A DNA stretch of 32,500 nt from Acidobacteriota bacterium (GCA_022826195.1 JAJDVI010000018.1:1-32500); one strand, 5' to 3'; positions 21,835 through 31,156 are shown, counted from the first letter of the stretch. Numbers and translations are program-made. Notes: generated by a model not told the origin, from the sequence alone.

Positions 21835-24690
21835 CTAGAACACGAAGCCGGCCAGGAGCATGATCCGGCGCGGCTCCACCCAGCTCGACGGGATGAACTG
21901 TTCGCCCGGAGTCTCGAGGCGCAGACTCTGGTTCCAGATGCTGGCGGTGCTGTTCAGCGCGTTGTAGAGGTAGAGGTCCAGTTTTGCGGTGACGTCACCG
22001 ATGTCAATCCGCTTCCCGAGACGGAGATCCACGATGTTCAGTTGTGGATGTGCCAGCCCCTCGCGCGCACCGGCGAGTTCGACGATGATGTTCTGCGCCG
22101 GTTGCTCGGTGACGCCGGAAGCGCGCACCTGCCGCGAGAAGGGTTTGCCGCTTTCGATGTTCACATTGGCGGCGAGGATCAGGTCCCAGGGAAGGAACAG
22201 GACACCCTGGAGCCGGAACATGTGCGGGCGGTCGCCCTGGAGCCGCTGGCCATCGTTCAGGTTCAGGTAGGCGTTCGGGTCCTGCCCCAGCGTGCTTCCG
22301 TAGAAGGGGTTGTTCTGGGACTCGTACCACGGACGCGGAATGAGGCCATGCGACTTCGAATAGGTGTAGGAACCCTGGATGTTCCAAAGGCCGGCGTCCC
22401 GCATCGCGAAATAGAACAGGACCCCGTCATAGGTCTGCTCGTACTTGGCGGGAGCCCCGGGGAAATCGCCCGGTGAATTCCCCTTCACCAGCGTCGGCTG
22501 CGCGGTCTGGCTCAGGAGGGTCATCGGCGCCCCCGTGTAGGGGTCGGCCCACTGGACGCTCTCGTATTGGCCGCCGAGGATGGACCAGCCCACCATCCGG
22601 TCGGTGTACTTGTGGACGTACTGCAGACCGAAGGACATGTTGTTGCCGACCTCCCGTTCGTAGGCGGCGGTGTAGTGGTAGGACCGCGGCGCCACCAGGT
22701 TGTCCGGTTGCGCCAGGTCTGCGGAGGTGGTCGCGAAGAGCAGGTCACCGAGCGTCCCGTCGTCGTTCAGCGCGTAGAGCTGCCAGGGCGTGACCCCGGG
22801 CGCCGGAGCGTCCCAGTTGCCGATGACGTTCTGGTCGTAGTGGATGCCGAAGAAGCCCTTGATGGCCGAGCGCCCCTCCTCGTCCGGGCGGAAGGTGAAC
22901 CCGAGCCGGGGGCTGACCAGATTCCAGCTCACGATGTCCGGATCCCCGGGCGCGCTTCCCGACACCGACACCGCATTGATGGCGGTGAACTCGGTTTCCT
23001 GTCCGGAGTCGGGCACGCCGAGCAGATCGTACGCGGGGATTTCCCCGCGGTTCAGGTCCAGTCGGAGGCCCAGGTTCAGCGTGAGCCGCTCTCCGACGTT
23101 CACGGTGTCGTCAATGAAGAGGCCGTGATCGCGGGAGATGCCGCCGTACCGGTAGGGCTCCTGGATGACCTGGTAGAGGTACCCGCCCGACTGGTACTGG
23201 TAGGCGCTGTTCGGCCCGGCGGCCACCGCGGTTTCGGCAACTCCACGGGCGAGCTGAACGCCGAAGCGGAACTCATGCTGCGCGCCGAGGAAGTCATCCG
23301 CGTAGTGCGTGATCTTGGCGTTGAACTGGTTGCTCCAGGTCCGGTAGTCCCACGGATAGGTGATCCCACCCTCGTAGGTCGTCGTCGGCTCCGCGTCGTA
23401 GTTGACGAAGGGCATGTCGAAGCTGCCGGTCGGCGAGTCGTGGATGTCGCTCGCCGTCCACTGGGAATAGCGCGCCTCGAAGATCGTGGTGTCCGAGATC
23501 GTGCTTGTCAGGCCACCCGCGAAAGTGACCGTGGCCCCCCGCTCCACGAAAGCGGCGGAGGCGCTCACGTTCGGTGAACTGCCGCCAATGAACGCCCAGT
23601 CCTCGATATGGGAGTTCACGAAGACCTCGTGGCGGTCCGAGAGCTTCGTGGTGAGCTTCAGACTCAGCTTGTCGTTCTCGCTATTGTCGGCTGTGGCGTC
23701 CGCCGGATTGTTTCCGGCTTCCCAGGCGCTGTCCCGTGAGTACTGGCCGCCCGCCATGAACCACATCCGCTCGCGAATCACCGGACCGCCCACGGTCAGG
23801 GTGATGTCAGCGAAGTTGTCCCGCTCGTAGGCGAACGCGTCCGGGCTTCCCTCCGAGACCGGCTCCCCGGTACCGGCGTCCGCGTAGATCTCGGGGAAGG
23901 TGAGGGCGTCGCTCTGGTAGAAGTAGTTGCCGGCCCCGCTGAAGACATCGCCGCCCTTCTTGGTCACGATCTTGAAGGTGCCGCCGGTGGCGTTGCCGAA
24001 CTCGGCCGGCGCGCCGACCCCGATGATCTCGACCTCCTCGATCATGTCCACGTTGGGATCTCCCCAGGAAGAGCCGGTTTCCGGGGCACTCGTCTCGACA
24101 CCGTCGATGTTCCACGAGTTCGACTGCTGGTTCGAGCCGAAGGCAATCGCCCGGTCGCCGCCGCCGCCGCTGTTCATCTGGCTGATCCCGGGCGAGATGT
24201 GGACGTAGTCGTAGAAGTTCCGTTCGGTCGGCAGTTCCTCGACGAGTTCGGTGTTGAAGGTGGTGATGGAGGCGTTCGAGCTGACATCGAGCAGCGGGGC
24301 CTCGGCGACGACCTGGACCGTTTCGGTGACACCGGAAAGGCTGAGCGCGGCGTCGAGAGTCACCGTCGTGGTGATGCCGACCCTTACGCCCTCGAAGCGC
24401 ACGGTGTCGAAGCCGGACAGTGACACCTCGACGGCGTAGTCGCCGGCGGGGAGGGCCGGGAATCGGAACACCCCGGACTCGTTCGTGACCGCGGTTCGGG
24501 AACCACCAATGATGGCGTCACTCAGGAGCGTCGCGGTGGCGCCCGGGATCACGGCGCCGCTGTCGTCGGTGACAGTGCCCCGGATCAGCCCGTTGTCCTG
24601 GGCAAGGGATGCCGCCGGAAGCGCCAGCGCGAGGATCAGGAACCCGAGCGCCAGCCCTCCCGGCTGTGGAAAGCGGAAACGGTCTGTCAT
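21835..24690 (-). CDS. TonB-dependent receptor, Oar-like, with carboxypeptidase-regulatory domain
   Basis: A 951-residue outer-membrane protein. Signal peptide to about residue 30 (ending ASLAQ), then a carboxypeptidase-regulatory-like beta-sandwich (LIRGTVTDDSGAVIPGATATL, about 35-115), a plug (from about 120; NIDGVETSAP, FGNATGGTFKIVTKKGGDVFSGAG) and a long beta-barrel ending in LLAGFVF with the C-terminal aromatic expected for outer-membrane insertion. No classical TonB box is evident. Oar-like receptors are abundant in Acidobacteriota and may take up large molecules. The ATG at 24690 has AGGGAGAAG upstream; the frame extends further but without a signal. It ends at the terminator near 21800. 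The substrate is unknown; co-location with peptidases suggests peptides. Confidence 0.92.
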   Translation of the reverse strand: MTDRFRFPQPGGLALGFLILALALPAASLAQDNGLIRGTVTDDSGAVIPGATATLLSDAIIGGSRTAVTNESGVFRFPALPAGDYAVEVSLSGFDTVRFEGVRVGITTTVTLDAALSLSGVTETVQVVAEAPLLDVSSNASITTFNTELVEELPTERNFYDYVHISPGISQMNSGGGGDRAIAFGSNQQSNSWNIDGVETSAPETGSSWGDPNVDMIEEVEIIGVGAPAEFGNATGGTFKIVTKKGGDVFSGAGNYFYQSDALTFPEIYADAGTGEPVSEGSPDAFAYERDNFADITLTVGGPVIRERMWFMAGGQYSRDSAWEAGNNPADATADNSENDKLSLKLTTKLSDRHEVFVNSHIEDWAFIGGSSPNVSASAAFVERGATVTFAGGLTSTISDTTIFEARYSQWTASDIHDSPTGSFDMPFVNYDAEPTTTYEGGITYPWDYRTWSNQFNAKITHYADDFLGAQHEFRFGVQLARGVAETAVAAGPNSAYQYQSGGYLYQVIQEPYRYGGISRDHGLFIDDTVNVGERLTLNLGLRLDLNRGEIPAYDLLGVPDSGQETEFTAINAVSVSGSAPGDPDIVSWNLVSPRLGFTFRPDEEGRSAIKGFFGIHYDQNVIGNWDAPAPGVTPWQLYALNDDGTLGDLLFATTSADLAQPDNLVAPRSYHYTAAYEREVGNNMSFGLQYVHKYTDRMVGWSILGGQYESVQWADPYTGAPMTLLSQTAQPTLVKGNSPGDFPGAPAKYEQTYDGVLFYFAMRDAGLWNIQGSYTYSKSHGLIPRPWYESQNNPFYGSTLGQDPNAYLNLNDGQRLQGDRPHMFRLQGVLFLPWDLILAANVNIESGKPFSRQVRASGVTEQPAQNIIVELAGAREGLAHPQLNIVDLRLGKRIDIGDVTAKLDLYLYNALNSTASIWNQSLRLETPGEQFIPSSWVEPRRIMLLAGFVF

Positions 24691-24717
24691 GAGCTTCTCC
24701 CTGGAGAATCTCCGAGA

Positions 24718-24744
24718 ATTCGGTTCACAGGATTCGGTTCTGTG
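24718..24744 (-). promoter_or_regulatory. Candidate operator upstream of the TonB receptor gene
   Basis: In the 185-base gap between the TPR and receptor genes, ATTCGGTTC occurs at 24718-24726 and 24732-24740 (14-base period), and CACAG (24726-24730) faces CTGTG (24740-24744) across nine bases. Together they form a compact set of direct and inverted repeats 28-54 bases before the receptor ATG, where a regulator could bind. No -10/-35 pair is convincing. The rest of the gap shows nothing else. Confidence 0.35.
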
Positions 24745-24875
24745 GATTCGAGGGCGGGATTGTCGTCGAAAGAGCCCGGTTTTTCCACAATTTCGGCTCC
24801 CGGGGAGGGTGCCGGCGGCATCGATTGCCATCGCATAGAGCAATCAGGGTGCCGTGCCGAATGGCGTGCCGGCAG

Positions 24876-26492
24876 TCACCGGCAATCGGGGTCCGTGAGG
24901 AGGGCGCGGGCGGCGTACCGGTCGGCCGTTTCGTCCTCCGCGACGGTGCGGGCCACTCCCGCCGCGGCGGAGAGGGTTTCGGAGTCGAACGGGCGGAGCG
25001 CCAACGACCGGTCGAGCGCGGCCAGCGCCTGGGCATGACGGCCCGCCCCGGCGAGCGCGAATCCGTACCCGGCCAGATCGGCGGCGGCGAGCCCGGGGGA
25101 ATCCGCGCCGTCGCGGGCGCCCAGCACCGCCTCCCAATGCTGCGCCGCCTGGTCCCAATCGCCGCGCCCGGCGGCATCCCGGGCCCGGCCGCGATCCCGT
25201 TCCAGCCGGTTGGCGCGCTCCCAGGCGTCCGCCTCGGCGTTCTGCACCGCCGCGAGACGGACCAGCACCGCCTCGGCCGCCGCCGTGTCTCCCATCCGGC
25301 GCAGCGCGGCGTGCAGGCTGGTCAGCACCGCGGCGTGTTCCGGCGCCGCCCCGGCGAGGCCGGTGAGTTCGCGCACGGCTCGTTCCACCTGTCCCTCCCG
25401 GAGCGCGGCCTTCGCGAGCGCGAACCGGGTGTTCAGCGCCTCCGGACGGCGGGCCGCCCGGCTCTCGAGAAGGGTCAGCAGCTCCGGGTCCCCGCCGGCG
25501 ACGATGGCATCGAGCGCCACGCTCGCCATCTCGCCGGCGCTGGCCGGATCGAGCCGAAGTGCCTCCCGGTAGGCGTCGAGCGATCCCTCCATGTCCAGCC
25601 GGAAGGCGCGGAGGCGGCCGAGCGTCATCCAGAGGGCGGGCTCGTCCCGGAGTCCGGCGGCCAGCGCCCGCTCCGCTGCCGCCAGGGCCTCTTCAGGCGC
25701 CGACTCGACCGAGGTCCAGGCGACAAGGAACAGGGCCCGGGGGTCGTCCGGGGCGACGTCGGCAGCCGCCCGGGCCGCGCATTGCGCGAGTTGCGGGATC
25801 CGGGCCTCGTCGGCCGCGAGCGCCAGCGCGGTCCAGGGGGCGGGCCGATCCGGCGCCGCTTCCTTCGCCTTTCTTGCGGCATCGAGGCTCGTTTCCTGGA
25901 GCGCTTCCCGCGACTCGATCGTCGGGTCCCCGTCCTCCGAAGCGGCGAGGCGCCGCGCGAAGTTGGACCGCCCCAGGAGAGCGGGGAGATACGTGGGTGC
26001 AAGGCGGAGCGCCTGGCCGGTCGCCTCCAGAGCGTCCTCCAGCCGGCCCGTCGCTCCGAGCGCCTCGGAGTAGAGCGCCCACGCGAGCCCGGGGCGCTGC
26101 ACCGGAATCGCCCCATCGGGGACGTCGGAGCCATAGGAGCTGGTTGCGGCTTCCAGGTGGCCCGACGCGACTTCCCATTCACCCCGGTCCACGGCGAGCG
26201 CCCCGAGCTGGAATCGGGCCGGGCCGTGGAAGGGAACTTCGTCGACCACGGACAGGAGGATCGGGATCGCCCGGTCGACTTGCTCGGCGGCAAGGAGTGC
26301 GATGGCCCGCTCCATCCGGGCGCGGACGTCGGTGCCGGGCTGGTTCGCGGCGGCAGTACCGACGGGCACACCGGCGACGGCAAGGAACAGCACGCAGAGA
26401 CTGAGGACCGGTCCGCAATGTTCCTTGCCGGTTCTTTCCCCGCCCTCCTGCGGAGGGCGATGCCGGTCTGAAGAACGGCGCTCCCGGGTCAT
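24876..26492 (-). CDS. Exported TPR-repeat protein
   Basis: A 538-residue protein. A hydrophobic signal segment (PVLSLCVLFLAVAGVPVG, about 30-47) follows a long charged N-region, which suggests the true start could be later. The remainder is a chain of tetratricopeptide-like helix pairs, for example AIALLAAEQVDRAIPILLSV, WALYSEALGATGRLEDALEA and GFALAGAGRHAQALAALDRS, about ten or more. TPRs are protein-binding scaffolds. The ATG overlaps the stop of the CRTAC1 gene (ATGA), a common pairing in Acidobacteriota and Planctomycetes as I recall it. It is the last gene of its operon. A periplasmic partner for the CRTAC1 protein or the receptor is plausible but not shown. Confidence 0.82.
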   Translation of the reverse strand: MTRERRSSDRHRPPQEGGERTGKEHCGPVLSLCVLFLAVAGVPVGTAAANQPGTDVRARMERAIALLAAEQVDRAIPILLSVVDEVPFHGPARFQLGALAVDRGEWEVASGHLEAATSSYGSDVPDGAIPVQRPGLAWALYSEALGATGRLEDALEATGQALRLAPTYLPALLGRSNFARRLAASEDGDPTIESREALQETSLDAARKAKEAAPDRPAPWTALALAADEARIPQLAQCAARAAADVAPDDPRALFLVAWTSVESAPEEALAAAERALAAGLRDEPALWMTLGRLRAFRLDMEGSLDAYREALRLDPASAGEMASVALDAIVAGGDPELLTLLESRAARRPEALNTRFALAKAALREGQVERAVRELTGLAGAAPEHAAVLTSLHAALRRMGDTAAAEAVLVRLAAVQNAEADAWERANRLERDRGRARDAAGRGDWDQAAQHWEAVLGARDGADSPGLAAADLAGYGFALAGAGRHAQALAALDRSLALRPFDSETLSAAAGVARTVAEDETADRYAARALLTDPDCR

Positions 26493-28159
26493 TGCGGCGG
26501 GAGATCGACCGGTGCGGAGCCGCGGCGGAGGAGCCAGGTCGTGTTCACGGCCAGGGCGCGGTGTGTTTCGCCGATCCCGTCGGGCCAGCGAACCTCGACC
26601 GCTACGGATGCCGGGGCCGAACCCGTGTCGACGCCGAGACCCAGGTGCAGGATTCGCTCGCTGTCGGAGGCGTAGCTCTCCCCGGCGCGCTGCCAGCGTG
26701 ACTGGCGGGGCGAGACGAGCGTGACCCGGGCCCCCAGCGCGTCGCGTTCTCCCGCGGGGTCCACAAGCCGGAGCCGGACCCAGGATCCCTCGGACGGTCG
26801 GTCCCGAGCCCAGAGCGTGGGGACGTCGTCCTGGTTGGCGACCGCGATCTCCCACTGGCCATCCGCCTCGACGTCGATGAGCGCCATTCCCCGGGAGGAG
26901 CGTACCGGCGGCCCGAGGGTGCTCGTTCCGTAGGTCCGGCCGTCCCGAAGGAACAGCTGGTCCGGCTGTCCGTAAGTTTCTCCGAGCGCCGCATCGTCCT
27001 CGACCTGCGGATAGAGGTGGCCGTTCGCGAAAGCCACGTCCAGGTCGCCGTCGTTCTCGGCGTCGAAGAACAGGGCGCCCCAGCCCAGCGGCCGGAAGGT
27101 AGGGGTCGCAATGCCGGCTCCCACCGCGTCCTCGAGGAAGAGCGAGGGGCCGACTCCCTGGTAGAAGGCGTAGTGGTCGTGGGCGAAGTTCGTGACCACC
27201 AGGTCGGGTAACCCGTCCTCGTCCGCATCCGCGGCGGCCACCCCCATGCTCCCCTGCGTCGCTCCGTCGGCGCTGAGCGCGACCCCCGCGAACAGCCCCG
27301 CATCCCGGAAGACGCCGCCGCGGTTCTCGAGCATGTCGTTCGGACCGCTGTCGTTGGCCACGAAGATGTCCTGGTCGCCGTCGTCGTCGAAGTCGAGCGC
27401 GACGGCCCCCATGGAATAGCGCGCCGGAACGTCTCCGATTCCGGCGGCGTCGGTCGCATCCTCGAACGTGCCGTTCCCGCGGCCGCGGAAGAAGCGGTTG
27501 GCCTGCGGAACGAGGCCGCGCGGGCCGTCGAGCACGGACACCCTCCCGCGCCAGCGCCGGGTGCGCTGCCCGGCCCGGATGGCCGGCTCGTCCGTTTCGA
27601 TGTAGTTGGCGACGAAGAGGTCGAGCGTCCGGTCGCCGTCGGCGTCAAGGAAGACGGCTCCGATGCTCCAGCCCGGGTCCGCGACCCCGGCTCGCTCCCC
27701 GATCTCGGAGAACGTTCCGTCCCCGTTGTTGCGAAAGAGGAGGTTCGGGCCGAGAGCCGTCACGTAGAGGTCGGGGAAGCCGTCGCCGTCGAAGTCCGCG
27801 CTCACCGCGCCCTGGCCGTAGACGTCGGTCACGATCCCGGCAGCTTCGGTGACATCGGAGAAACGCCCGCCCTCGTTCCGGTAGAGCACTCCGGAACGCG
27901 CCCGCCAGGCGTCCTCCGGATCGTCCCAGGAGGGGGCATTGGGGAAATAGAGGTCCGGAAGCCCATCCTGGTCGTAGTCGAGGACCGCGACCCCCGTCCC
28001 GGTGGACTCGGCGATGTGGTTTTTCTCCGGGCCTCCGGTCCCGGTCACGACCGCGAGGCCCGCCCCGGCGGCGATGTCGCGGTATTCCTGGCCCGTAGCC
28101 GGCAAGGCGAGCGGCAGCGTCAGGACGACCGCGAGGGTCCCGGCGGCGGGTCGCGCCAT
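26489..28159 (-). CDS. CRTAC1-type protein: FG-GAP/VCBS repeats with ASPIC/UnbV domain
   Basis: A 556-residue exported protein. A signal peptide (MARPAAGTLAVVLTLPLALPATG) precedes a seven-bladed FG-GAP/VCBS propeller with calcium-binding DxDxDG-type loops: DYDQDGLPDLYF (61-72), DFDGDGFPDLYV, DFDDDGDQDIFV, DADEDGLPDLVV and others. Residues about 455-545 form the ASPIC/UnbV domain (RLRLVDPAGERDALGARVTL and VEVRWPDG). Such proteins are common and mostly uncharacterised, with suggested roles in binding or carbohydrate/protein contact. The ATG 28159 was chosen because the upstream frame lacks a signal. It lies 16 bases after the aldo/keto reductase gene and overlaps the TPR gene. Confidence 0.9.
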   Translation of the reverse strand: MARPAAGTLAVVLTLPLALPATGQEYRDIAAGAGLAVVTGTGGPEKNHIAESTGTGVAVLDYDQDGLPDLYFPNAPSWDDPEDAWRARSGVLYRNEGGRFSDVTEAAGIVTDVYGQGAVSADFDGDGFPDLYVTALGPNLLFRNNGDGTFSEIGERAGVADPGWSIGAVFLDADGDRTLDLFVANYIETDEPAIRAGQRTRRWRGRVSVLDGPRGLVPQANRFFRGRGNGTFEDATDAAGIGDVPARYSMGAVALDFDDDGDQDIFVANDSGPNDMLENRGGVFRDAGLFAGVALSADGATQGSMGVAAADADEDGLPDLVVTNFAHDHYAFYQGVGPSLFLEDAVGAGIATPTFRPLGWGALFFDAENDGDLDVAFANGHLYPQVEDDAALGETYGQPDQLFLRDGRTYGTSTLGPPVRSSRGMALIDVEADGQWEIAVANQDDVPTLWARDRPSEGSWVRLRLVDPAGERDALGARVTLVSPRQSRWQRAGESYASDSERILHLGLGVDTGSAPASVAVEVRWPDGIGETHRALAVNTTWLLRRGSAPVDLPPQ

Positions 28160-28175
28160 CCGGACCGCGGGTCGC

Positions 28176-29174
28176 TCAGTCCCGCGGCGCCGGCTGTTCG
28201 TGCCCCAGGACCGGGTGCGGGATGTAGGGCGCCTCGAGCGCCGCAATCGTTTCCTCATCGAGCGTCAGGTCCACGGCGGCGGCGAGTTCCTCCATCTGTT
28301 CGACGCGGGTGGCGCCCACGATCGCCGAATCCACTCCCGGCATCGACAGGAGCCAGGCGAGCGCCACCTTCGCCGGCTTTTCGCCGAGGCGGGCGGAGAC
28401 TTCGATCAGGGTATCCAGCACCTCGAAGTCCGCCTCCTCGTAGTACAGCCGGTCCGCGTAGTCATCGTCCCGGGCCCGCGGCGTCGGATCGCGGCGCGTA
28501 CGAGTGCGGTTCCCGGCCAGGAATCCCCGGGCGAGCGGGCTCCAGGGAATCATCCCGATCCCCTGGTCGAGGCAGAGCGGCACCATCTCGCGCTCCTCTT
28601 CGCGATACACGAGATTCAGGTGGTTCTGCATCGAGACGAACCGGGAGGCGCCCATGGCGTCGGCGGTGAAGAGCATGGTGGCGAACTCCCAGGCGGCCAT
28701 GCTGCTGGCGCCGAGGTAGCGCACCTTCCCGGCTTTCACCAGCGAATCGAGCGCCTCGATGGTCTCCTCGACAGGCGTTTCGTGGTCGAAGCGGTGGATC
28801 TGGTAGAGGTCGATGTAGTCGAGACCCAGGCGCCGGAGCGAAGCGTCGCAGGCGGCCACGATGTGCTTTCGCGAAAGGCCGCCGCGGTTCGGGCCCTTCG
28901 CGACCGGGAAATACACCTTGCTGGCGAGCACGTAGTCCTCGCGGTGCGCCAGCTCGCGGAGCATCTTGCCGGTGATCTCCTCGCTGACTCCCTTCGAGTA
29001 CATGTTCGCGGTGTCGAAGAAGTTGATGCCGAGGTCCAGCGCCTTCCGGAAATGAGCGCGGGACGCTTCCTCGTCGAGGATCCAGGAACGCCAGTTCGGA
29101 TCGCCGTAGGTCATGCAGCCGAGCGTCAGCCGGCTGACCTCGAGGCCGGTGGTTCCGAGTCGCACGGTCTTCAT
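28176..29174 (-). CDS. Aldo/keto reductase
   Basis: A 332-residue cytoplasmic NADPH-dependent oxidoreductase of the (beta/alpha)8 barrel aldo/keto reductase family. The catalytic tetrad is present: D54, Y59, K86 and H127 (FFDTANMY, LASKVYF, YQIHRFD). The nucleotide-binding part shows the usual IPWSPLARGFL and SAIVGATRVEQMEE segments. It resembles the YajO/Tas-like class that reduces sugar or carbonyl compounds. The start overlaps the antiporter stop codon (ATGA), so it is second in that operon. Being cytoplasmic, it contrasts with the exported products of the next two genes. Substrate unknown. Confidence 0.93.
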   Translation of the reverse strand: MKTVRLGTTGLEVSRLTLGCMTYGDPNWRSWILDEEASRAHFRKALDLGINFFDTANMYSKGVSEEITGKMLRELAHREDYVLASKVYFPVAKGPNRGGLSRKHIVAACDASLRRLGLDYIDLYQIHRFDHETPVEETIEALDSLVKAGKVRYLGASSMAAWEFATMLFTADAMGASRFVSMQNHLNLVYREEEREMVPLCLDQGIGMIPWSPLARGFLAGNRTRTRRDPTPRARDDDYADRLYYEEADFEVLDTLIEVSARLGEKPAKVALAWLLSMPGVDSAIVGATRVEQMEELAAAVDLTLDEETIAALEAPYIPHPVLGHEQPAPRD

Positions 29175-31156
29175 GAAGCGCTCCCTTCCTCGATGCGGGC
29201 GCCGGCCAGTCGCACTACCAGGATGGCCGCGACGATGCCGGCGATGAGCGCAATCCCCGGGGACACCCCGAAACTGGTCGGGAGGATGCCGAGGACGATC
29301 GCGATTCCCGCCGCGCTGAGCGCGTAGGGAAGCTGCGTCTTGACGTGATCCAGGTGGTCGCAGGCCGAGGCCATGGAGCTGAGCACGGTGGTGTCGGAGA
29401 TCGGGGAGCAGTGGTCCCCGAAGACCGCGCCCGCCAGCACCGCTCCGACGACGCCCATCAGGATCGGGTCGGATACGGCGACCGCCAGTCCGGCGTTCTG
29501 CGCGAGCGCGTGGGAAAGCGGGATCACGAGCGGCATGAGGACGGCCATGGTGGCCCAGCTCGTGCCGGTCGCGAACGCCATCACCCCGGCGACCACGAAG
29601 GTGAGCGTGGGCAGGAGGCTCGGGTTCAGGACGTTCTGGAGCACCTGGACGAGGTACTGCGCGGCGTGGAGCTCCGCGGTGACGTCGCCGATGCACCAGG
29701 CGAGCACCAGGATCACGATCGCGAGCACCATGGACCGGAGTCCGGCGATCCAGGCCCCGATCGCGTTGCCGAGCGTGAGGATCCGGCGGGCCACCGCGAG
29801 CACGATCCCCGTCAGGCAACCGGCGACCGACGCCCAGAGGAGAGAGACGTAGGAATCCGAGTTCGTGACGATTTCGCGGAGGCCGTAGGCCGTGACTCCC
29901 TCGGCGGCGAGCGCGCCCGAGCCGGTCAGCCAGATTGAGATTCCGGCGGTGACCAGCACGGCCAGGACGGGAAACACGCCTCCCATCCAGAGTCCGGAGG
30001 TGACCCGCTCCACCCCCGGGTCCTCGTCGAGCGACTCGGTGGCCGGCTCGGAGCCCGGCCGGAGCGGCTGATTGAGGCGCCGCGCCCGCTCCTCGGCGGC
30101 CCGCATCGGGCCGAAATCCCGGCCGAGGAACCCGACCGCGAGCGCGAGGGCGAAAGAGAAGATGGGATAGAACCGGTACGGGATGGTGCGCAGGAACACC
30201 GAATACCCGTCCTCCGGATAGTCGATCAGCTCGAGCCCCTGGTCGATCAGGCCCACCTCGTAGCCCACCCAGGTGGAGACGATGACGGTGCTGGCCACCG
30301 AGGCCGCTCCGGTGTCGGTCAGGAACGCCAGTTTCTCGCGGGAGACTCTCAGACCGTCGGTGATGGGCCGCATCAGGTTGCCGCGGATGATCACGTTCGC
30401 GTAGTCGTCGAAGAAGACGACCAGCGCGGTCACCATGGTGCTCACCTGGCCGCGCCGGGCGGTGCGGGCGAAGCTCGTGATGAGCTGGGCGAAACCCCGC
30501 GCCCCGCCGCTCCTCGAGAGGATCCCGGCGAGGCCGCCGAACATCATGCTGAAGATGATGATGTGGGCGCGGTCGCTGTCGGTGACCGCGCCGATGACGT
30601 AGCGGCTCCCCACCTCGAAGAAGCCGGCGAGCGGATTGAAGTTCAGGAGCAGGGTGCTCCCGATCCAGACGCCCGCCACGAGCGCGAGAACCACCTGACG
30701 GAACAGCACCGCGAGCAGGATCGCGAGCACCGGGGGAGCGAGCGACCAGATTCCGGGAATCGCCCGCGTTCCCGCGGTCCCGGCGGCGCCGCCGTCCTGG
30801 GCGGAGATCTCGAACCGGCCGCTGTTCTCAACGAGGACACTCGAAAAGACGACGGCGCCGTCGCCCCGGTGCGTTGGGGAACCCGCCTCGTCCACCCCGC
30901 CGAGGCGCGGCGTCCCTGAATACGCGGGGAGCGGGTCTCCCGATTCCGCCTGCGGGGTGACGACGACCTCGAACGGGACGCCGGTGAGCACCACCCGGGG
31001 CGTTTCGAGCGCAAACGAGGCGGGACGCGGCTCCGCCGCGGGGGCCGCCTGCTGGGCCGCGGCCAGGCCCGTGGAGCAGAAGATCGCAATCGCGCACGCC
31101 GCCCACGACGCCGGAGAAAGCCTGGTCCGGGCACGGAACGTGAGCGGCCGGGTCAT
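29171..31156 (-). CDS. NhaC-family Na+/H+ antiporter-like transporter with exported N-terminal domain
   Basis: A 661-residue membrane protein. Residues about 135-630 form an NhaC-type transporter with about ten or more membrane segments; conserved VVFFDDYANVIIRG, MRPITDGLRVSREKLAFLTDT and FGDHCSPISDTTVLSS (C-terminal half) mark the family. Relatives exchange Na+ with H+ or carry substrates such as malate/lactate or lysine/arginine-like compounds. Unusually, the protein begins with a Sec signal (MTRPLTFRARTR and on, ending AAAQQ near 36) followed by about 95 beta-rich residues (SFALETPRVVLTGVPFEVVV and SVLVENSGRFEISAQDG), perhaps an Ig-like periplasmic domain. First gene of a four-gene operon, 129 bases after the 5S rRNA gene in the same direction. 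The ATG at 31156 is chosen because the signal follows it directly. Confidence 0.88.
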   Translation of the reverse strand: MTRPLTFRARTRLSPASWAACAIAIFCSTGLAAAQQAAPAAEPRPASFALETPRVVLTGVPFEVVVTPQAESGDPLPAYSGTPRLGGVDEAGSPTHRGDGAVVFSSVLVENSGRFEISAQDGGAAGTAGTRAIPGIWSLAPPVLAILLAVLFRQVVLALVAGVWIGSTLLLNFNPLAGFFEVGSRYVIGAVTDSDRAHIIIFSMMFGGLAGILSRSGGARGFAQLITSFARTARRGQVSTMVTALVVFFDDYANVIIRGNLMRPITDGLRVSREKLAFLTDTGAASVASTVIVSTWVGYEVGLIDQGLELIDYPEDGYSVFLRTIPYRFYPIFSFALALAVGFLGRDFGPMRAAEERARRLNQPLRPGSEPATESLDEDPGVERVTSGLWMGGVFPVLAVLVTAGISIWLTGSGALAAEGVTAYGLREIVTNSDSYVSLLWASVAGCLTGIVLAVARRILTLGNAIGAWIAGLRSMVLAIVILVLAWCIGDVTAELHAAQYLVQVLQNVLNPSLLPTLTFVVAGVMAFATGTSWATMAVLMPLVIPLSHALAQNAGLAVAVSDPILMGVVGAVLAGAVFGDHCSPISDTTVLSSMASACDHLDHVKTQLPYALSAAGIAIVLGILPTSFGVSPGIALIAGIVAAILVVRLAGARIEEGSAS

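Noticed and set aside
24867-24884. TGCCGG-CAGTCA-CCGGCA hairpin at the TPR gene stop codon as a terminator
   Set aside because: Only six pairs, overlaps the stop codon and has no T-run; too weak to call.
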